Assembly: GCA_030429495.1 (NCBI GenBank)
Contig: JAUIFH010000010.1
Coordinates: 1 to 64,000 of the forward strand
DNA length: 64,000 nucleotides
Direction: 5' to 3'
Origin: Alphaproteobacteria bacterium
GTDB lineage: Bacteria; Pseudomonadota; Alphaproteobacteria; Rhodobacterales; Rhodobacteraceae
Under the pieces are notes generated by a model. The model saw only the letters and a program-made list of their open reading frames with translations. It did no database searches and had not been told where the DNA came from. Shown here in pieces: positions 25,013-32,933 of this stretch. Both the position numbers and the translations under genes were made by a program. Within the stretch, counting starts at the first letter, position 1; every line of letters starts with the position of its first letter.

Positions 25013-26239
25013 TCAGTTTCCGCCGACAGTGCAGCGGCGGACGCCGTTCACGGTTTCACAGTTTCCGAACCCGCCGCGGTTGACCTTGACCTCGACAGGG
25101 GCAGCCGGTGCCGTTTCCGTCGCTGCGCTGCCGTTCTTGCTGAGCATTCCGAAGATCCGACCGAACATGCCGCCGCTGGACGCTTGCCCGCCGGCTGAAG
25201 GGGCAATCGCTTCGGGTGTGATGGTCGCATGGTCGATCGCGGCAGGCTCGTTCATGGCCTGTTCGTCTGCGGGAGATTCCTCCTCACCGGCTTCGGGGAT
25301 CACGCCGAGCGCCGCGCCAAGCGCGGTCATGCCGGTCTTGTCGTCCCTGATCTTGTCGCTAAGCGCCATGAGTCGCGCTTCCGCTTCCAATCCCTTCGCG
25401 CGCAGCGCTTCGTCCTCGGCCTTCACCGCTGCGGCGGCCATGGCGCGGGATGCCTCTGGGTCGAGAACAGGCGCGTCATTGCCGACGCCTTCGGCGGGGA
25501 CTTCCAGCATTGCGTTGATCTGGTCGTAGTCGATACTGCCGAGTAGGGCCATGATCGCTTCGTCCCCGGCATCGGCGCGCACGGTGATCGTCAGTTCCTC
25601 GCCGATCTTGCCGCTGATGACCCTGACGCCTTTCCCTTCCCGTTCGGCCCCCATGAAACCGCTCGATTCCCGGAAGGCGACTCCGCCGACCATCGCGTAG
25701 CCGTCCGCGCCGCTCATCGCGTTCAGGTTTGCATGAACCACCTGCATCGCCAACCCGCTGATCCCGCCCATCTGGCCGGGGTTGCTGCGCCGGAGCCTGA
25801 GCGAGATCAGTTCGTCGCCTTTGGCGTAAACAAAAACTTCCCTTGCGTCGGCGCGCGCCCGTGCGGCCTTGTCCATCCCCGAAAGCGCCTTGAGCGTGGG
25901 ATCGTTCTTTAACTCGTCCGGCAGGAAGTCGTCCTTCTGCATGTCGTAGCGCTTGTCGAGCCGCGCCTCGACGACCGCGTCCCAGTCGCGTCGTTCCCAG
26001 CCTTCGGGCGCTTCGGGCAGCAGGTCACGCGGAGCCATCGCGCGCAGTCGCGACCGCTCCTTGGCCGCGGCCAGTTCGGCCTGCTGGCTCAGAAAACGGC
26101 CACTGATCGTGCCGACATAGTCCCCGACAGGGAATTTGCCCGGCGCCGCACCGGAGAGCTTGGACTGGTTGACGTAGTCCACACCCGCCACCGCTGCTGC
26201 CGCGATAACGACGAATGCCCCAAGGAACGCTTTCGACAT
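25013..26239 (-). CDS. Hypothetical membrane-anchored / exported protein
   Basis: A 408-residue protein I do not recognise. The N-terminus has a single hydrophobic helix (about 4-20), a signal peptide or anchor. Residues 30-250 are mixed alpha/beta with several charged stretches (RDWDAVVEARLDKRYDMQKDD). About 260-330 is helical and Ala/Glu rich (possible coiled coil). It is followed by a low-complexity Ala/Pro/Ser linker and a terminal GNCETVNGVRRCTVGGN segment in which two cysteines could form a disulfide. This layout suggests a periplasmic protein with a flexible tether to a small C-terminal knob. Confidence 0.75.
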   Translation of the reverse strand: MSKAFLGAFVVIAAAAVAGVDYVNQSKLSGAAPGKFPVGDYVGTISGRFLSQQAELAAAKERSRLRAMAPRDLLPEAPEGWERRDWDAVVEARLDKRYDMQKDDFLPDELKNDPTLKALSGMDKAARARADAREVFVYAKGDELISLRLRRSNPGQMGGISGLAMQVVHANLNAMSGADGYAMVGGVAFRESSGFMGAEREGKGVRVISGKIGEELTITVRADAGDEAIMALLGSIDYDQINAMLEVPAEGVGNDAPVLDPEASRAMAAAAVKAEDEALRAKGLEAEARLMALSDKIRDDKTGMTALGAALGVIPEAGEEESPADEQAMNEPAAIDHATITPEAIAPSAGGQASSGGMFGRIFGMLSKNGSAATETAPAAPVEVKVNRGGFGNCETVNGVRRCTVGGN

Positions 26240-26303
26240 TGGCTTGCCCCACTTTCTTTTCGGCCCCGATATCGCCGGAAAACCGGGCCGAAATGTGACC
26301 CAT

Positions 26304-26331
26304 ACCGGGCCATTGCGGGATATGGCCCGGT
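26304..26331 (-). terminator. Hairpin after the GT39 gene
   Basis: ACCGGGCCAT and ATGGCCCGGT make a perfect 10-bp stem with an 8-base loop directly abutting the stop codon of the glycosyltransferase gene. No clear U-run follows on the minus strand, so it may be a terminator or a 3' stability hairpin. Confidence 0.45.
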
Positions 26332-27794
26332 CAGCGGAGTGGGGCGAAGCGGTGCAGGTCGTATGAATGGGCGATGTCGGGATCGACGATGTCGGGGACC
26401 GTGACCGTCTCCGATCCGGTCGCGGTCAGCGCTCCCGGATCCGAGACACCCGCTGCGGCAAGAAGCGGGGTAATCTCGGTTCCCGCCGGGACAACGACAA
26501 GAAGCGGCCGCCCGGCGGGCAGCGGCGTGAGGCTTGGTTCATAGGCTTCCGGCGCGACGGACAGCAGGTTGCCGAGCGCGTGGCTGCGGGGAAGGACGTA
26601 GCTAGCCTCCGGTCCGTAGGGGGCCAGCGCGCGATGCAGCGCGGCGAAGTCGATGCTGATATTCGACGGCGTGAGGATGCGCGATGCCGGGATCGCAACG
26701 AGGATGATGAGTGCGAGCACCGAGGCGACCGCAAGGCCCCAGCGCGCCGCGCGCCCGTCATCGGCCCGAAGGGCGGACAGCGTCAGTGCCGGCGCAAGCG
26801 CCATGAACATCGGCACCAGCCATCGCGGCGTAACCCGGGTCGCACCCGTGGCGACCATCGCCACCGTCATCACCGCGAGCCCGATCAGCCCCGCACAGAG
26901 CAACAGCCTTCGAAACCTCTCGGCCGGTTCGGGCAGCGACGGGATTTTCCGGCTCCGGCCTGCGCGCCAGCGCAGGATCGCGAGCACCAGAAGCAGCAGC
27001 GCGAGGCCCGCGGCGATTGCGTCGAGCGACTCGATCAGCGCGTTGAGCCAGGCAGGCCCGTCGATGCGGGTCGTATCCTGCCCGAACTTGCGGCTTGCCG
27101 CGAGGGAACGGTCGGTGTTGGTGATGAGCCAGTGAAGCGGCAGGGCAAGGATCAGGGCCGCGATGCCCGCCGACAGCGCCAATAAGCGCGGCCGAATGGC
27201 GCGGCGCAGGTCCGGCAGGGCGACGATGGTTATAGCGAGACCGGCGAGAATGACCCAGTAGTTGAACTTTGACAGGCCGCCAAGTCCGATGGCCACGCCC
27301 AGCAGCGCGTAGTCCCGCCGGTGGCCGAAGGCGAAAACCCGCGCCAGCGCGGCAAACGTCGCTGCCGTCATCAGGATCATGCCGACGCTGTGCGACAGGG
27401 TTCGCTGTGCCTCCCACGAGATTTCGGGGATGAGGAGGAGGGACAGCGTGGCAACGATCGCGCGCCGGTCTGGGACAAAGAGGCGGATCGCATGGAAGAC
27501 CAGTGCATAGGTCGCCCACAGGCACAGGTTCTTGGTGACGAGGATCGTGGCGAGCGATGCGCCGCCAAGCCGGAACGCTGCGGTCTGAATCCACTCATAT
27601 AGCGGCAGTTGCCCGCCATAGCCTGCACGGAAGTCGCGCGCCGACATCATCAGTGCGGCCTCGTCCAGTTCAAGGAACGGACTGGCCCAGAGCCGCAGAA
27701 CGACCTGAAGCGCGAAGTAGAGGCCGAGAAGCCCGAAAAACCACACCCCGTCGCGCGGCCGGGCGGCGAGGTCCGGCATCGCCGCCCCGCTCAC
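26331..27794 (-). CDS. GT39-type (ArnT-like) polyprenyl-phosphate glycosyltransferase
   Basis: A 487-residue polytopic membrane protein with about a dozen hydrophobic helices. The first periplasmic loop carries FLELDEAALMM, with the Asp-Glu pair of the GT-C superfamily, and PLYEWIQ and LSKFNYW segments follow as in dolichyl-phosphate-mannose and ArnT transferases. It should move a sugar from a lipid carrier to an envelope acceptor. The GTG start overlaps the upstream dehydrogenase stop (GTGA); an ATG five codons in (27779) is an alternative. Confidence 0.85.
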   Translation of the reverse strand: MSGAAMPDLAARPRDGVWFFGLLGLYFALQVVLRLWASPFLELDEAALMMSARDFRAGYGGQLPLYEWIQTAAFRLGGASLATILVTKNLCLWATYALVFHAIRLFVPDRRAIVATLSLLLIPEISWEAQRTLSHSVGMILMTAATFAALARVFAFGHRRDYALLGVAIGLGGLSKFNYWVILAGLAITIVALPDLRRAIRPRLLALSAGIAALILALPLHWLITNTDRSLAASRKFGQDTTRIDGPAWLNALIESLDAIAAGLALLLLVLAILRWRAGRSRKIPSLPEPAERFRRLLLCAGLIGLAVMTVAMVATGATRVTPRWLVPMFMALAPALTLSALRADDGRAARWGLAVASVLALIILVAIPASRILTPSNISIDFAALHRALAPYGPEASYVLPRSHALGNLLSVAPEAYEPSLTPLPAGRPLLVVVPAGTEITPLLAAAGVSDPGALTATGSETVTVPDIVDPDIAHSYDLHRFAPLR

Positions 27795-28777
27795 AGCATC
27801 GACGGCACGACCAGATCGGGCGGGCGGTGGCCGTCGGCGAAGGTCTTCACGTTGATGATGACCTTCTCGCCCATTTCCACCCGGCCCTCGACGGTGGCGG
27901 AGCCCATATGCGGCAGGAGGACGACATTCGAAAGCTCGCGGAGCCGGGGATTGATGTCCTTGCCGTGCTCATAGACGTCGAGGCCCGCGCCTGCGATCTC
28001 GCCCGACCGCAGCATCCGCGTCAGGGCATTTTCGTCGATCACCTCGCCGCGCGAGGTGTTCACGATGACGCCCGTGGGTTTCATCAGTTTCAGGCGCCGG
28101 GCATTCATCAGGTGGAACGTCGCTGGCGTATGCGGGCAGTTGATGGAGATCACGTCCATCCGGCTGACCATCTGGTCGAGGCTTTCCCAATAGGTCGCCT
28201 CGACCTCTTCCTCCTGCTCCGGACGCAGCCGTTTGCGGTTGTGGTAATGAATCTGCATTCCGAACGCATGGGCGCGACGCGCGACTGCGGTGCCGATCCG
28301 GCCCATGCCGAGAATCCCGAGCCTGCGGCCGCCGACCCGGCCGCCCATGAAGGCGGTGGGCGCCCAGCCGTCCCATTTGCCGGACTGCATGACGGCAAGG
28401 CCTTCGGGGATGCGGCGCGTCACGGCAAGGATCAGCGCCATCACCATGTCCGCAGTATCCTCCGTCACGACGCCTGGCGTGTTAGAGACCAGAACCCCCC
28501 GCTGCCGCGCGGAATGCACGTCGATATGGTCGATGCCGGCACCGTAATTGGCGATCAGCTTCAGCTTTTCGCCCGCCTGGGCCAAGAGGTTGGCATCAAT
28601 CGTGTCGGTGATGCAGGGCACAAGGACATCTGCCCGCCGCATTGCCTCGGCCAGTTCCTCGCGGGACATCCGCGTATCCGGGTCCCGCAACTCCACGTTG
28701 AAGAGCTCCTTCATCCGGGTCTCGACGACCTCCGGCAAGCGTCGCGTGACAACAACACTCAGACGCTGCGATCCCAT
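27791..28777 (-). CDS. D-2-hydroxyacid dehydrogenase (glyoxylate reductase-like)
   Basis: A 328-residue NAD(P)-dependent dehydrogenase. It shows the N-terminal substrate-domain end NYGAGIDHIDV, nucleotide motif GILGMGRIGTAVARRA, NTSRGEVIDENAL (catalytic Arg nearby), the Glu partner region and the catalytic His in LLPHMGSATVEGR. This is the GyaR/glyoxylate reductase branch by its SNTPGVVTEDTADM signature. The chosen ATG has AGGAGA upstream. A 46-residue upstream extension to 28915 reads as non-coding. It is coupled by a 4-base overlap to the GT39 gene. Confidence 0.93.
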   Translation of the reverse strand: MGSQRLSVVVTRRLPEVVETRMKELFNVELRDPDTRMSREELAEAMRRADVLVPCITDTIDANLLAQAGEKLKLIANYGAGIDHIDVHSARQRGVLVSNTPGVVTEDTADMVMALILAVTRRIPEGLAVMQSGKWDGWAPTAFMGGRVGGRRLGILGMGRIGTAVARRAHAFGMQIHYHNRKRLRPEQEEEVEATYWESLDQMVSRMDVISINCPHTPATFHLMNARRLKLMKPTGVIVNTSRGEVIDENALTRMLRSGEIAGAGLDVYEHGKDINPRLRELSNVVLLPHMGSATVEGRVEMGEKVIINVKTFADGHRPPDLVVPSML

Positions 28778-28901
28778 CTGACGGTTCTCCTCTCTTCCAA
28801 AGGCGTGATCGTATTGGCAAGGTAAGTGCGTAACGGGGCAAGCCACAAGCCCCGAATGGTGCGGCAATCGGCGCTGCGCGAAAATCGGGCAGGAAATCGA
28901 A

Positions 28902-29429
28902 GTGCGATCGGACAAACACCGGAAAATTCAGGTTTTCCTTGCAGCGACCATGACGTTGTGGCTGACCCTGCCCGCCGCCGGGCAGGGCACGGGCGAGGCA
29001 CAGCGCGGCGCGGTCACGAACCTGCCCCTGCCGCGGTTCGTCTCGCTCAAGGCGTCCGAGGGCAATGTGCGGCGCGGCCCGAGCCTCAGCCACCGGATCG
29101 ACTGGGTCTTCCGTCACCGCGACATGCCGCTTCTCGTCACCGCCGAATTCGGCCATTGGCGCCGCGTCGAGGACCGGGAGGGGCAGGGCGGCTGGATATA
29201 TTACAGCCTTCTGTCCGGGGCCCGCACGGTCATGGTGGAGGCAGACCGCACGCCTCTTCGCAGCAGGCCGGACGCGGAGTCGCAGGTCGTCGCCGAGGCG
29301 GAGGAGGGCGTCATCGCGCGGCTTGGCGAATGCCTCCCGGACTGGTGCCGGATCTCTGCCGGTGGCGCGAAAGGCTGGGTGGCCAAGGATGCCCTCTGGG
29401 GCGTTGCACGCGACGAACTGCGCGAGTGA
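28902..29429 (+). CDS. Exported SH3-domain protein
   Basis: A 175-residue protein with a signal peptide (about 1-27, ending LPAAGQG) and two bacterial SH3 modules. The first is SEGNVRRGPSLSHRIDWVFR ... WRRVEDREGQGGWIYYSLLSG; the second is ADRTPLRSRPDAESQVVAEAEEG ... WCRISAGGAKGWVAKDALWG (each given in part). Such proteins usually bind peptidoglycan in the periplasm. The start is GTG with AGGAAA upstream. It is divergent from the hydroxyacid dehydrogenase. Confidence 0.88.
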   Translation: MRSDKHRKIQVFLAATMTLWLTLPAAGQGTGEAQRGAVTNLPLPRFVSLKASEGNVRRGPSLSHRIDWVFRHRDMPLLVTAEFGHWRRVEDREGQGGWIYYSLLSGARTVMVEADRTPLRSRPDAESQVVAEAEEGVIARLGECLPDWCRISAGGAKGWVAKDALWGVARDELRE

Positions 29430-29519
29430 ACGGCTTCGGACTGCGTGGCGGGTTGCTGCCACTGGCTTCCGCCATCCGCGGCGGAATGGTAAGAGCCCGC
29501 GAGCGAAGGACCGAGGGCG

Positions 29520-30401
29520 ATGACCGACAAGCAGACATCACTGAACCTTTCCGCCGGGATCGCTTCGGTCAGCGTCGCGGTGATTCTCGTCGGGCTGAAG
29601 CTCTGGGCGCTGGGCGCGACATCTTCGCTGTCGGTGGCGGCCTCTCTCGCCGACAGCGCGCTCGACATGATGATGTCCCTTGGCGGCCTGATGGCCATCC
29701 TCTATGCGGCGCGCCCGGCGGATGAGGACCACGCCTTCGGCCATACCTCGGTTGAGGATCTGGCCGCACTGGCGCAATCGGTCTTCATCCTGATCTCGGG
29801 CGGCGTGATCGGGGCGGGCGCGGTGGGGCGGCTGCTATCGGACGCCCCGACCGCGCTTGCCGAACAGGGGCGCGGGATCGCGGTAATGGCGGTTTCCATC
29901 GTGCTGACGCTGGCGCTTGTCCTCTACCAGCGTCGGGTCGCCCGAAAGACCGGCAACAGGGTCGTGGCGGCGGATTCGCTGCACTACATGTCCGATTTGA
30001 TGCCGTCGATCGGGGCGATCGGCGCGCTCTGGGTCTCGCGTCAGTTCGGGGTCGGTCAGGTCGACAGCGTCGTGGCGCTGGCGGCGTCGGCGATGCTGAT
30101 CTTCGGCGCGCTCAGGATCGGCAAGGGTGCATGGGACGCGCTGATGGACCGTGCCGCGGATCCCCGTCTGATCGAGGGCATTGCCGGCATCGCGCGCGAC
30201 TGGCCTGGCGTCCGTGGGTTTCACGACCTCAAGACCCGGATGGCCGGCAGCCGGGTCTTCGTGAACATCCATATCGAACTTGACGGTGACCAGTCTCTGC
30301 GGGAGGCGCATGGGATCGGCGCGGGCCTTCGGCGGCGGATCATCGAGACCTATCCGCAATGCGATGTCATCGTGCACAAGGACGTGGTCGAGGAAACCTA
30401 G
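29520..30401 (+). CDS. Cation diffusion facilitator (FieF/CzcD-type) metal exporter
   Basis: A 293-residue inner-membrane exporter of divalent metals. Six helices are expected. The metal site is visible as SLADSALDMMMS in TM2 and ADSLHYMSDLMPS in TM5 (D-x3-D and H-x3-D pairs). The C-terminal cytoplasmic domain (GVRGFHDLKTRMAGSRVFVNIHIE ... ECDVIVHKD-like end, seen here as QCDVIVHKD) has the CDF dimerisation fold. Zn or Fe export is typical; the motif alone does not fix the metal. Confidence 0.93.
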   Translation: MTDKQTSLNLSAGIASVSVAVILVGLKLWALGATSSLSVAASLADSALDMMMSLGGLMAILYAARPADEDHAFGHTSVEDLAALAQSVFILISGGVIGAGAVGRLLSDAPTALAEQGRGIAVMAVSIVLTLALVLYQRRVARKTGNRVVAADSLHYMSDLMPSIGAIGALWVSRQFGVGQVDSVVALAASAMLIFGALRIGKGAWDALMDRAADPRLIEGIAGIARDWPGVRGFHDLKTRMAGSRVFVNIHIELDGDQSLREAHGIGAGLRRRIIETYPQCDVIVHKDVVEET

Positions 30402-30492
30402 CGATCCGCAACGCGCGGGGCAGGGTTGCCGTCGCGCGGCGGTTCCCGCTGTGCTAGGGTCGCGCAATATCCGCGTCAGCCGAACCGAGCGC

Positions 30493-31440
30493 ATGCAAGA
30501 ATTTATCGTCGATTCCATCCTGAAAACGGACGAATTTTCGGAATCCCAGAAGGGGCACTTCGCGGACGCGCCCGGCCGCGTCGTGATCCGGCGCATCGTG
30601 CATCCAAGGCCGCTCTGGTACCGCCCGCTATCGCTCTACCTTCTCCACCGCGAGGCGCGGGCGCTTGCGGCCGTGAGCGGGCTGCCCGGAGTGCCGGAAC
30701 TGATCCTGTCCCGGCGCGACGAGTTGCTGCGAAGCTGGCAGGAGGGTGAAACCCTCGACCTTGCCCGTCCGGCCGATCCCCGCTTCTACCGCGAGGCAGC
30801 GGCGATCCTGCGCCGTTTCCGGCGGGCCGGGGTGACGCATAACGACCTTGCCAAGCCGCAGAACTGGCTGGTCACGGATGGCGGGGGTGCCGCCGTCATC
30901 GACTTTCAGCTTGCCCGCCATCATCGCCGCCGCGGACTTTGGTTCAGGCTCTGCGCCTATGACGACCTGCGCCACCTGATGAAGCAGAAACGAGCCTATG
31001 CGCCTGGCCTGATGACGCCCGCGCAATGGCGCCTCGTCAAGCGGCGCTCGCTTCCGGCGCGGCTCTGGATGCGGTTCGTGAAGCCGATCTACAACTTCGT
31101 CACGCGGCGCATTCTCAACTGGTCCGACGGCGAGGGGCAGGGCGGACGGCTTGAGCGCGACGGTCCTGCAACGCGGGCGGCGCTGCTTGCCTTGCCCGAG
31201 GTCGGTCGGGTCGAACTGATCGCTTATACGCGGCCGGGGCGCAGGGCCGGCCTCTGCGCGATCTGCGAGGTGTCGGTCGCCGTGTCGGCCGGCGACCTTC
31301 TTGAACGGCAGCAGCAGGGCGGTGGTCACGCCGACCGCGTGGTGACGGTTGCCGCCCTGCCGGCGGATGCACGCGGCGCCATGGATATGGAAGCGCTTCG
31401 TCGACTGGCCGAGGCCGCTGAAGAACCGGCGCCGGCCTGA
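30493..31440 (+). CDS. Small kinase-fold protein (RIO/LPS-kinase-like) with a ligase-like C-terminal tail
   Basis: A 315-residue protein. Residues 40-160 look like an atypical protein or sugar kinase: catalytic loop THNDLAKPQNWLV (H-x-D-x4-N) and metal motif VIDFQLARHH (DFG equivalent). The remainder includes a basic region (KRRSLPARLWMRFVKPIYNF). The last 80 residues (LPEVGRVELIAYTRPGRRAGLCA, then VVTVAALPADARGAMDMEALRRLAE) resemble the mobile C-terminal subdomain of acyl-CoA synthetases. The catalytic lysine of that subdomain is not evident. Substrate unknown. The ATG at 30493 is chosen because upstream sequence overlaps the CDF gene end. Confidence 0.82.
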   Translation: MQEFIVDSILKTDEFSESQKGHFADAPGRVVIRRIVHPRPLWYRPLSLYLLHREARALAAVSGLPGVPELILSRRDELLRSWQEGETLDLARPADPRFYREAAAILRRFRRAGVTHNDLAKPQNWLVTDGGGAAVIDFQLARHHRRRGLWFRLCAYDDLRHLMKQKRAYAPGLMTPAQWRLVKRRSLPARLWMRFVKPIYNFVTRRILNWSDGEGQGGRLERDGPATRAALLALPEVGRVELIAYTRPGRRAGLCAICEVSVAVSAGDLLERQQQGGGHADRVVTVAALPADARGAMDMEALRRLAEAAEEPAPA

Positions 31441-31449
31441 CGCCTGCTG

Positions 31450-32736
31450 TCAGCCCTTGCTGACCGCCTTCAGCTTGTCGATGCCAAGCATCTTCATCAT
31501 CGCCTTCTCATAGTAGGGCTCGCTGGTGCCCTTCTTGACCTTGCGGATGAAGTATTTCTCGAACCCGATCTTGGCGAGATGCACCCATTTGCCCGAGGAC
31601 GACCAGTTGACGTTGCGGGGCGGGATCTGCGGTTGCGCGACGAAGGCCACGCCGCCATCGCCGAAATCGGCCAGGCAGACCGCGTTCCATGTCCCGACAT
31701 TGTCCGGTTCCTGGCCGCGCAGAAGCTGGCCGATATTGTGCGCCGTGGCCGTCACCATGCTTTCGATCATGAAGCCTGTCTTGGGCACGCCGACCGGAAC
31801 CGGCGTCTGACCCATCGGCGGGATCGCGACACAGACGCCGACCGCGAAGATGTTGGGATATTTCGGATTGCGCTGGTGCTGGTCGACGATGGTGAAGCCG
31901 CGCGGGTTCGATAGCCCCTCGATGCCCGAAACCGCGTCGATCCCCCGGAAGGCGGGCAGCATCATGGAGAAGCCGAACGGTAGCTCCTTCTCGGCCTTCA
32001 CCGATCCGTCTTCGTTGATTTCCTCGACGGTCATCTTGCCGTCCTCGACCTTCTTCACGCGGGTCGAGGTCATCCACTTGATGTGCTTGCCGCGCATCTC
32101 GCCTTCGAGCAGGCCCTTGGTGTCGCCCACCCCGTCCAGCCCGAGATGGCCGATATAGGGTTCAGACGTCACGAAGGTCATCGGCACCTTGTCGCGGATC
32201 TTGCGACGGCGAAGTTCGGTTTCAAGAATGAAGGTGAATTCGTAAGCCGGACCGTAGCAGGACGCGCCCTGCACCGCGCCGACGATGATCGGGCCGGGGT
32301 TCTTGCAGAAGGCTTCGAACTTTTCGGCGGCAGTTTCTGCATGGTCGACATGGCAGATCGACTGGGTGTGGCCGCCATGCGGGCCGAGCCCCTCGATCTC
32401 GTCGAAGGCGAGTTCGGGGCCGGTCGCGATGATCAGATAGTCGTAGTCGAGGGAGGTTCCGTCCACGAGGTCCAGCCGGTTTTCTTCCGGGCGGACCTTC
32501 TGCGCGGCGACCGGTTTGAAGGCGATCCCCTTCCGCTTCATCGTGTCGGCGAGGTCGACGGTGATGTCGTCGCGCTTGCGCCATCCGACGGCGATCCAGG
32601 GATTCGATGGCACAAAATGGTAAAGCGGGTCCTTGGTGACGACGGTGATCCTGTCTTCCTTGCGGATCTGATCGGCCAATTCATAGGCCATGATCGAGCC
32701 GCCGAGCCCCGCACCGAGCACGACGATATGCGCCAT
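31450..32736 (-). CDS. sqr: Sulfide:quinone oxidoreductase
   Basis: A 428-residue peripheral membrane flavoprotein that oxidises sulfide and reduces quinone. The N-terminus (MAHIVVLGAGLGG) and FVPSNPWIAVGWRKRDDI closely resemble the Rhodobacter capsulatus enzyme as I recall it. Three cysteines at 128, 160 and 353 fall at the positions of the catalytic triad in that enzyme (127, 159 and 353), and GAVQGASCYGPAYEF surrounds the second. The C-terminal helices would sit on the membrane. The start follows GGAGGAACAG. An operator-like palindrome and an FnrL-type box lie upstream. Confidence 0.92.
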   Translation of the reverse strand: MAHIVVLGAGLGGSIMAYELADQIRKEDRITVVTKDPLYHFVPSNPWIAVGWRKRDDITVDLADTMKRKGIAFKPVAAQKVRPEENRLDLVDGTSLDYDYLIIATGPELAFDEIEGLGPHGGHTQSICHVDHAETAAEKFEAFCKNPGPIIVGAVQGASCYGPAYEFTFILETELRRRKIRDKVPMTFVTSEPYIGHLGLDGVGDTKGLLEGEMRGKHIKWMTSTRVKKVEDGKMTVEEINEDGSVKAEKELPFGFSMMLPAFRGIDAVSGIEGLSNPRGFTIVDQHQRNPKYPNIFAVGVCVAIPPMGQTPVPVGVPKTGFMIESMVTATAHNIGQLLRGQEPDNVGTWNAVCLADFGDGGVAFVAQPQIPPRNVNWSSSGKWVHLAKIGFEKYFIRKVKKGTSEPYYEKAMMKMLGIDKLKAVSKG

Positions 32737-32786
32737 CTGCTGTTCCTCCTCCAGCGTGACTTCCAACAAGCGGAATCCGCAGGAAC

Positions 32787-32811
32787 ATATCACACTTTTT
32801 GAATGTGATAT
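32787..32811. promoter_or_regulatory. Operator-like palindrome upstream of sqr
   Basis: ATATCACA and TGTGATAT are perfect 8-base arms 9 bases apart, in an AT-rich patch 51-75 bases upstream of the sqr start on the minus strand. The arms fit a dimeric repressor. In R. capsulatus an ArsR-family sulfide sensor (SqrR) controls sqr, but this motif was not matched to a known SqrR site. Confidence 0.5.
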
Positions 32812-32824
32812 TGATCTGCGTCAA
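32811..32824 (-). promoter_or_regulatory. FNR/FnrL-type box upstream of sqr
   Basis: On the minus strand this reads TTGACGCAGATCAA, a close match to TTGAT-N4-ATCAA. It ends about 75 bases before the sqr ATG and shares one base with the palindrome at 32787-32811. The two could compete or act together. Confidence 0.6.
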
Positions 32825-32869
32825 TTCGGCGCAGCAATGCGGCCCAGCAATACGGGGCGGCACAAATGA

Positions 32870-32905
32870 AACCGGCCCCGCGGGGAAGCGGGGCCGGTTC
32901 GGTTT
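32870..32905 (-). terminator. Terminator of the xdh-BMP operon
   Basis: AACCGGCCCCG and CGGGGCCGGTT form a perfect 11-bp stem with an 8-base loop, 35 bases beyond the last gene of the minus-strand operon. On the plus strand it is followed by CGGTTTTTC, on the minus strand by TTTCATTTG, so it may act in both directions and shield sqr from read-through. Confidence 0.65.
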
Positions 32906-32933
32906 TTCGGCAATGGGCCGGCTGTTCCCAGAG

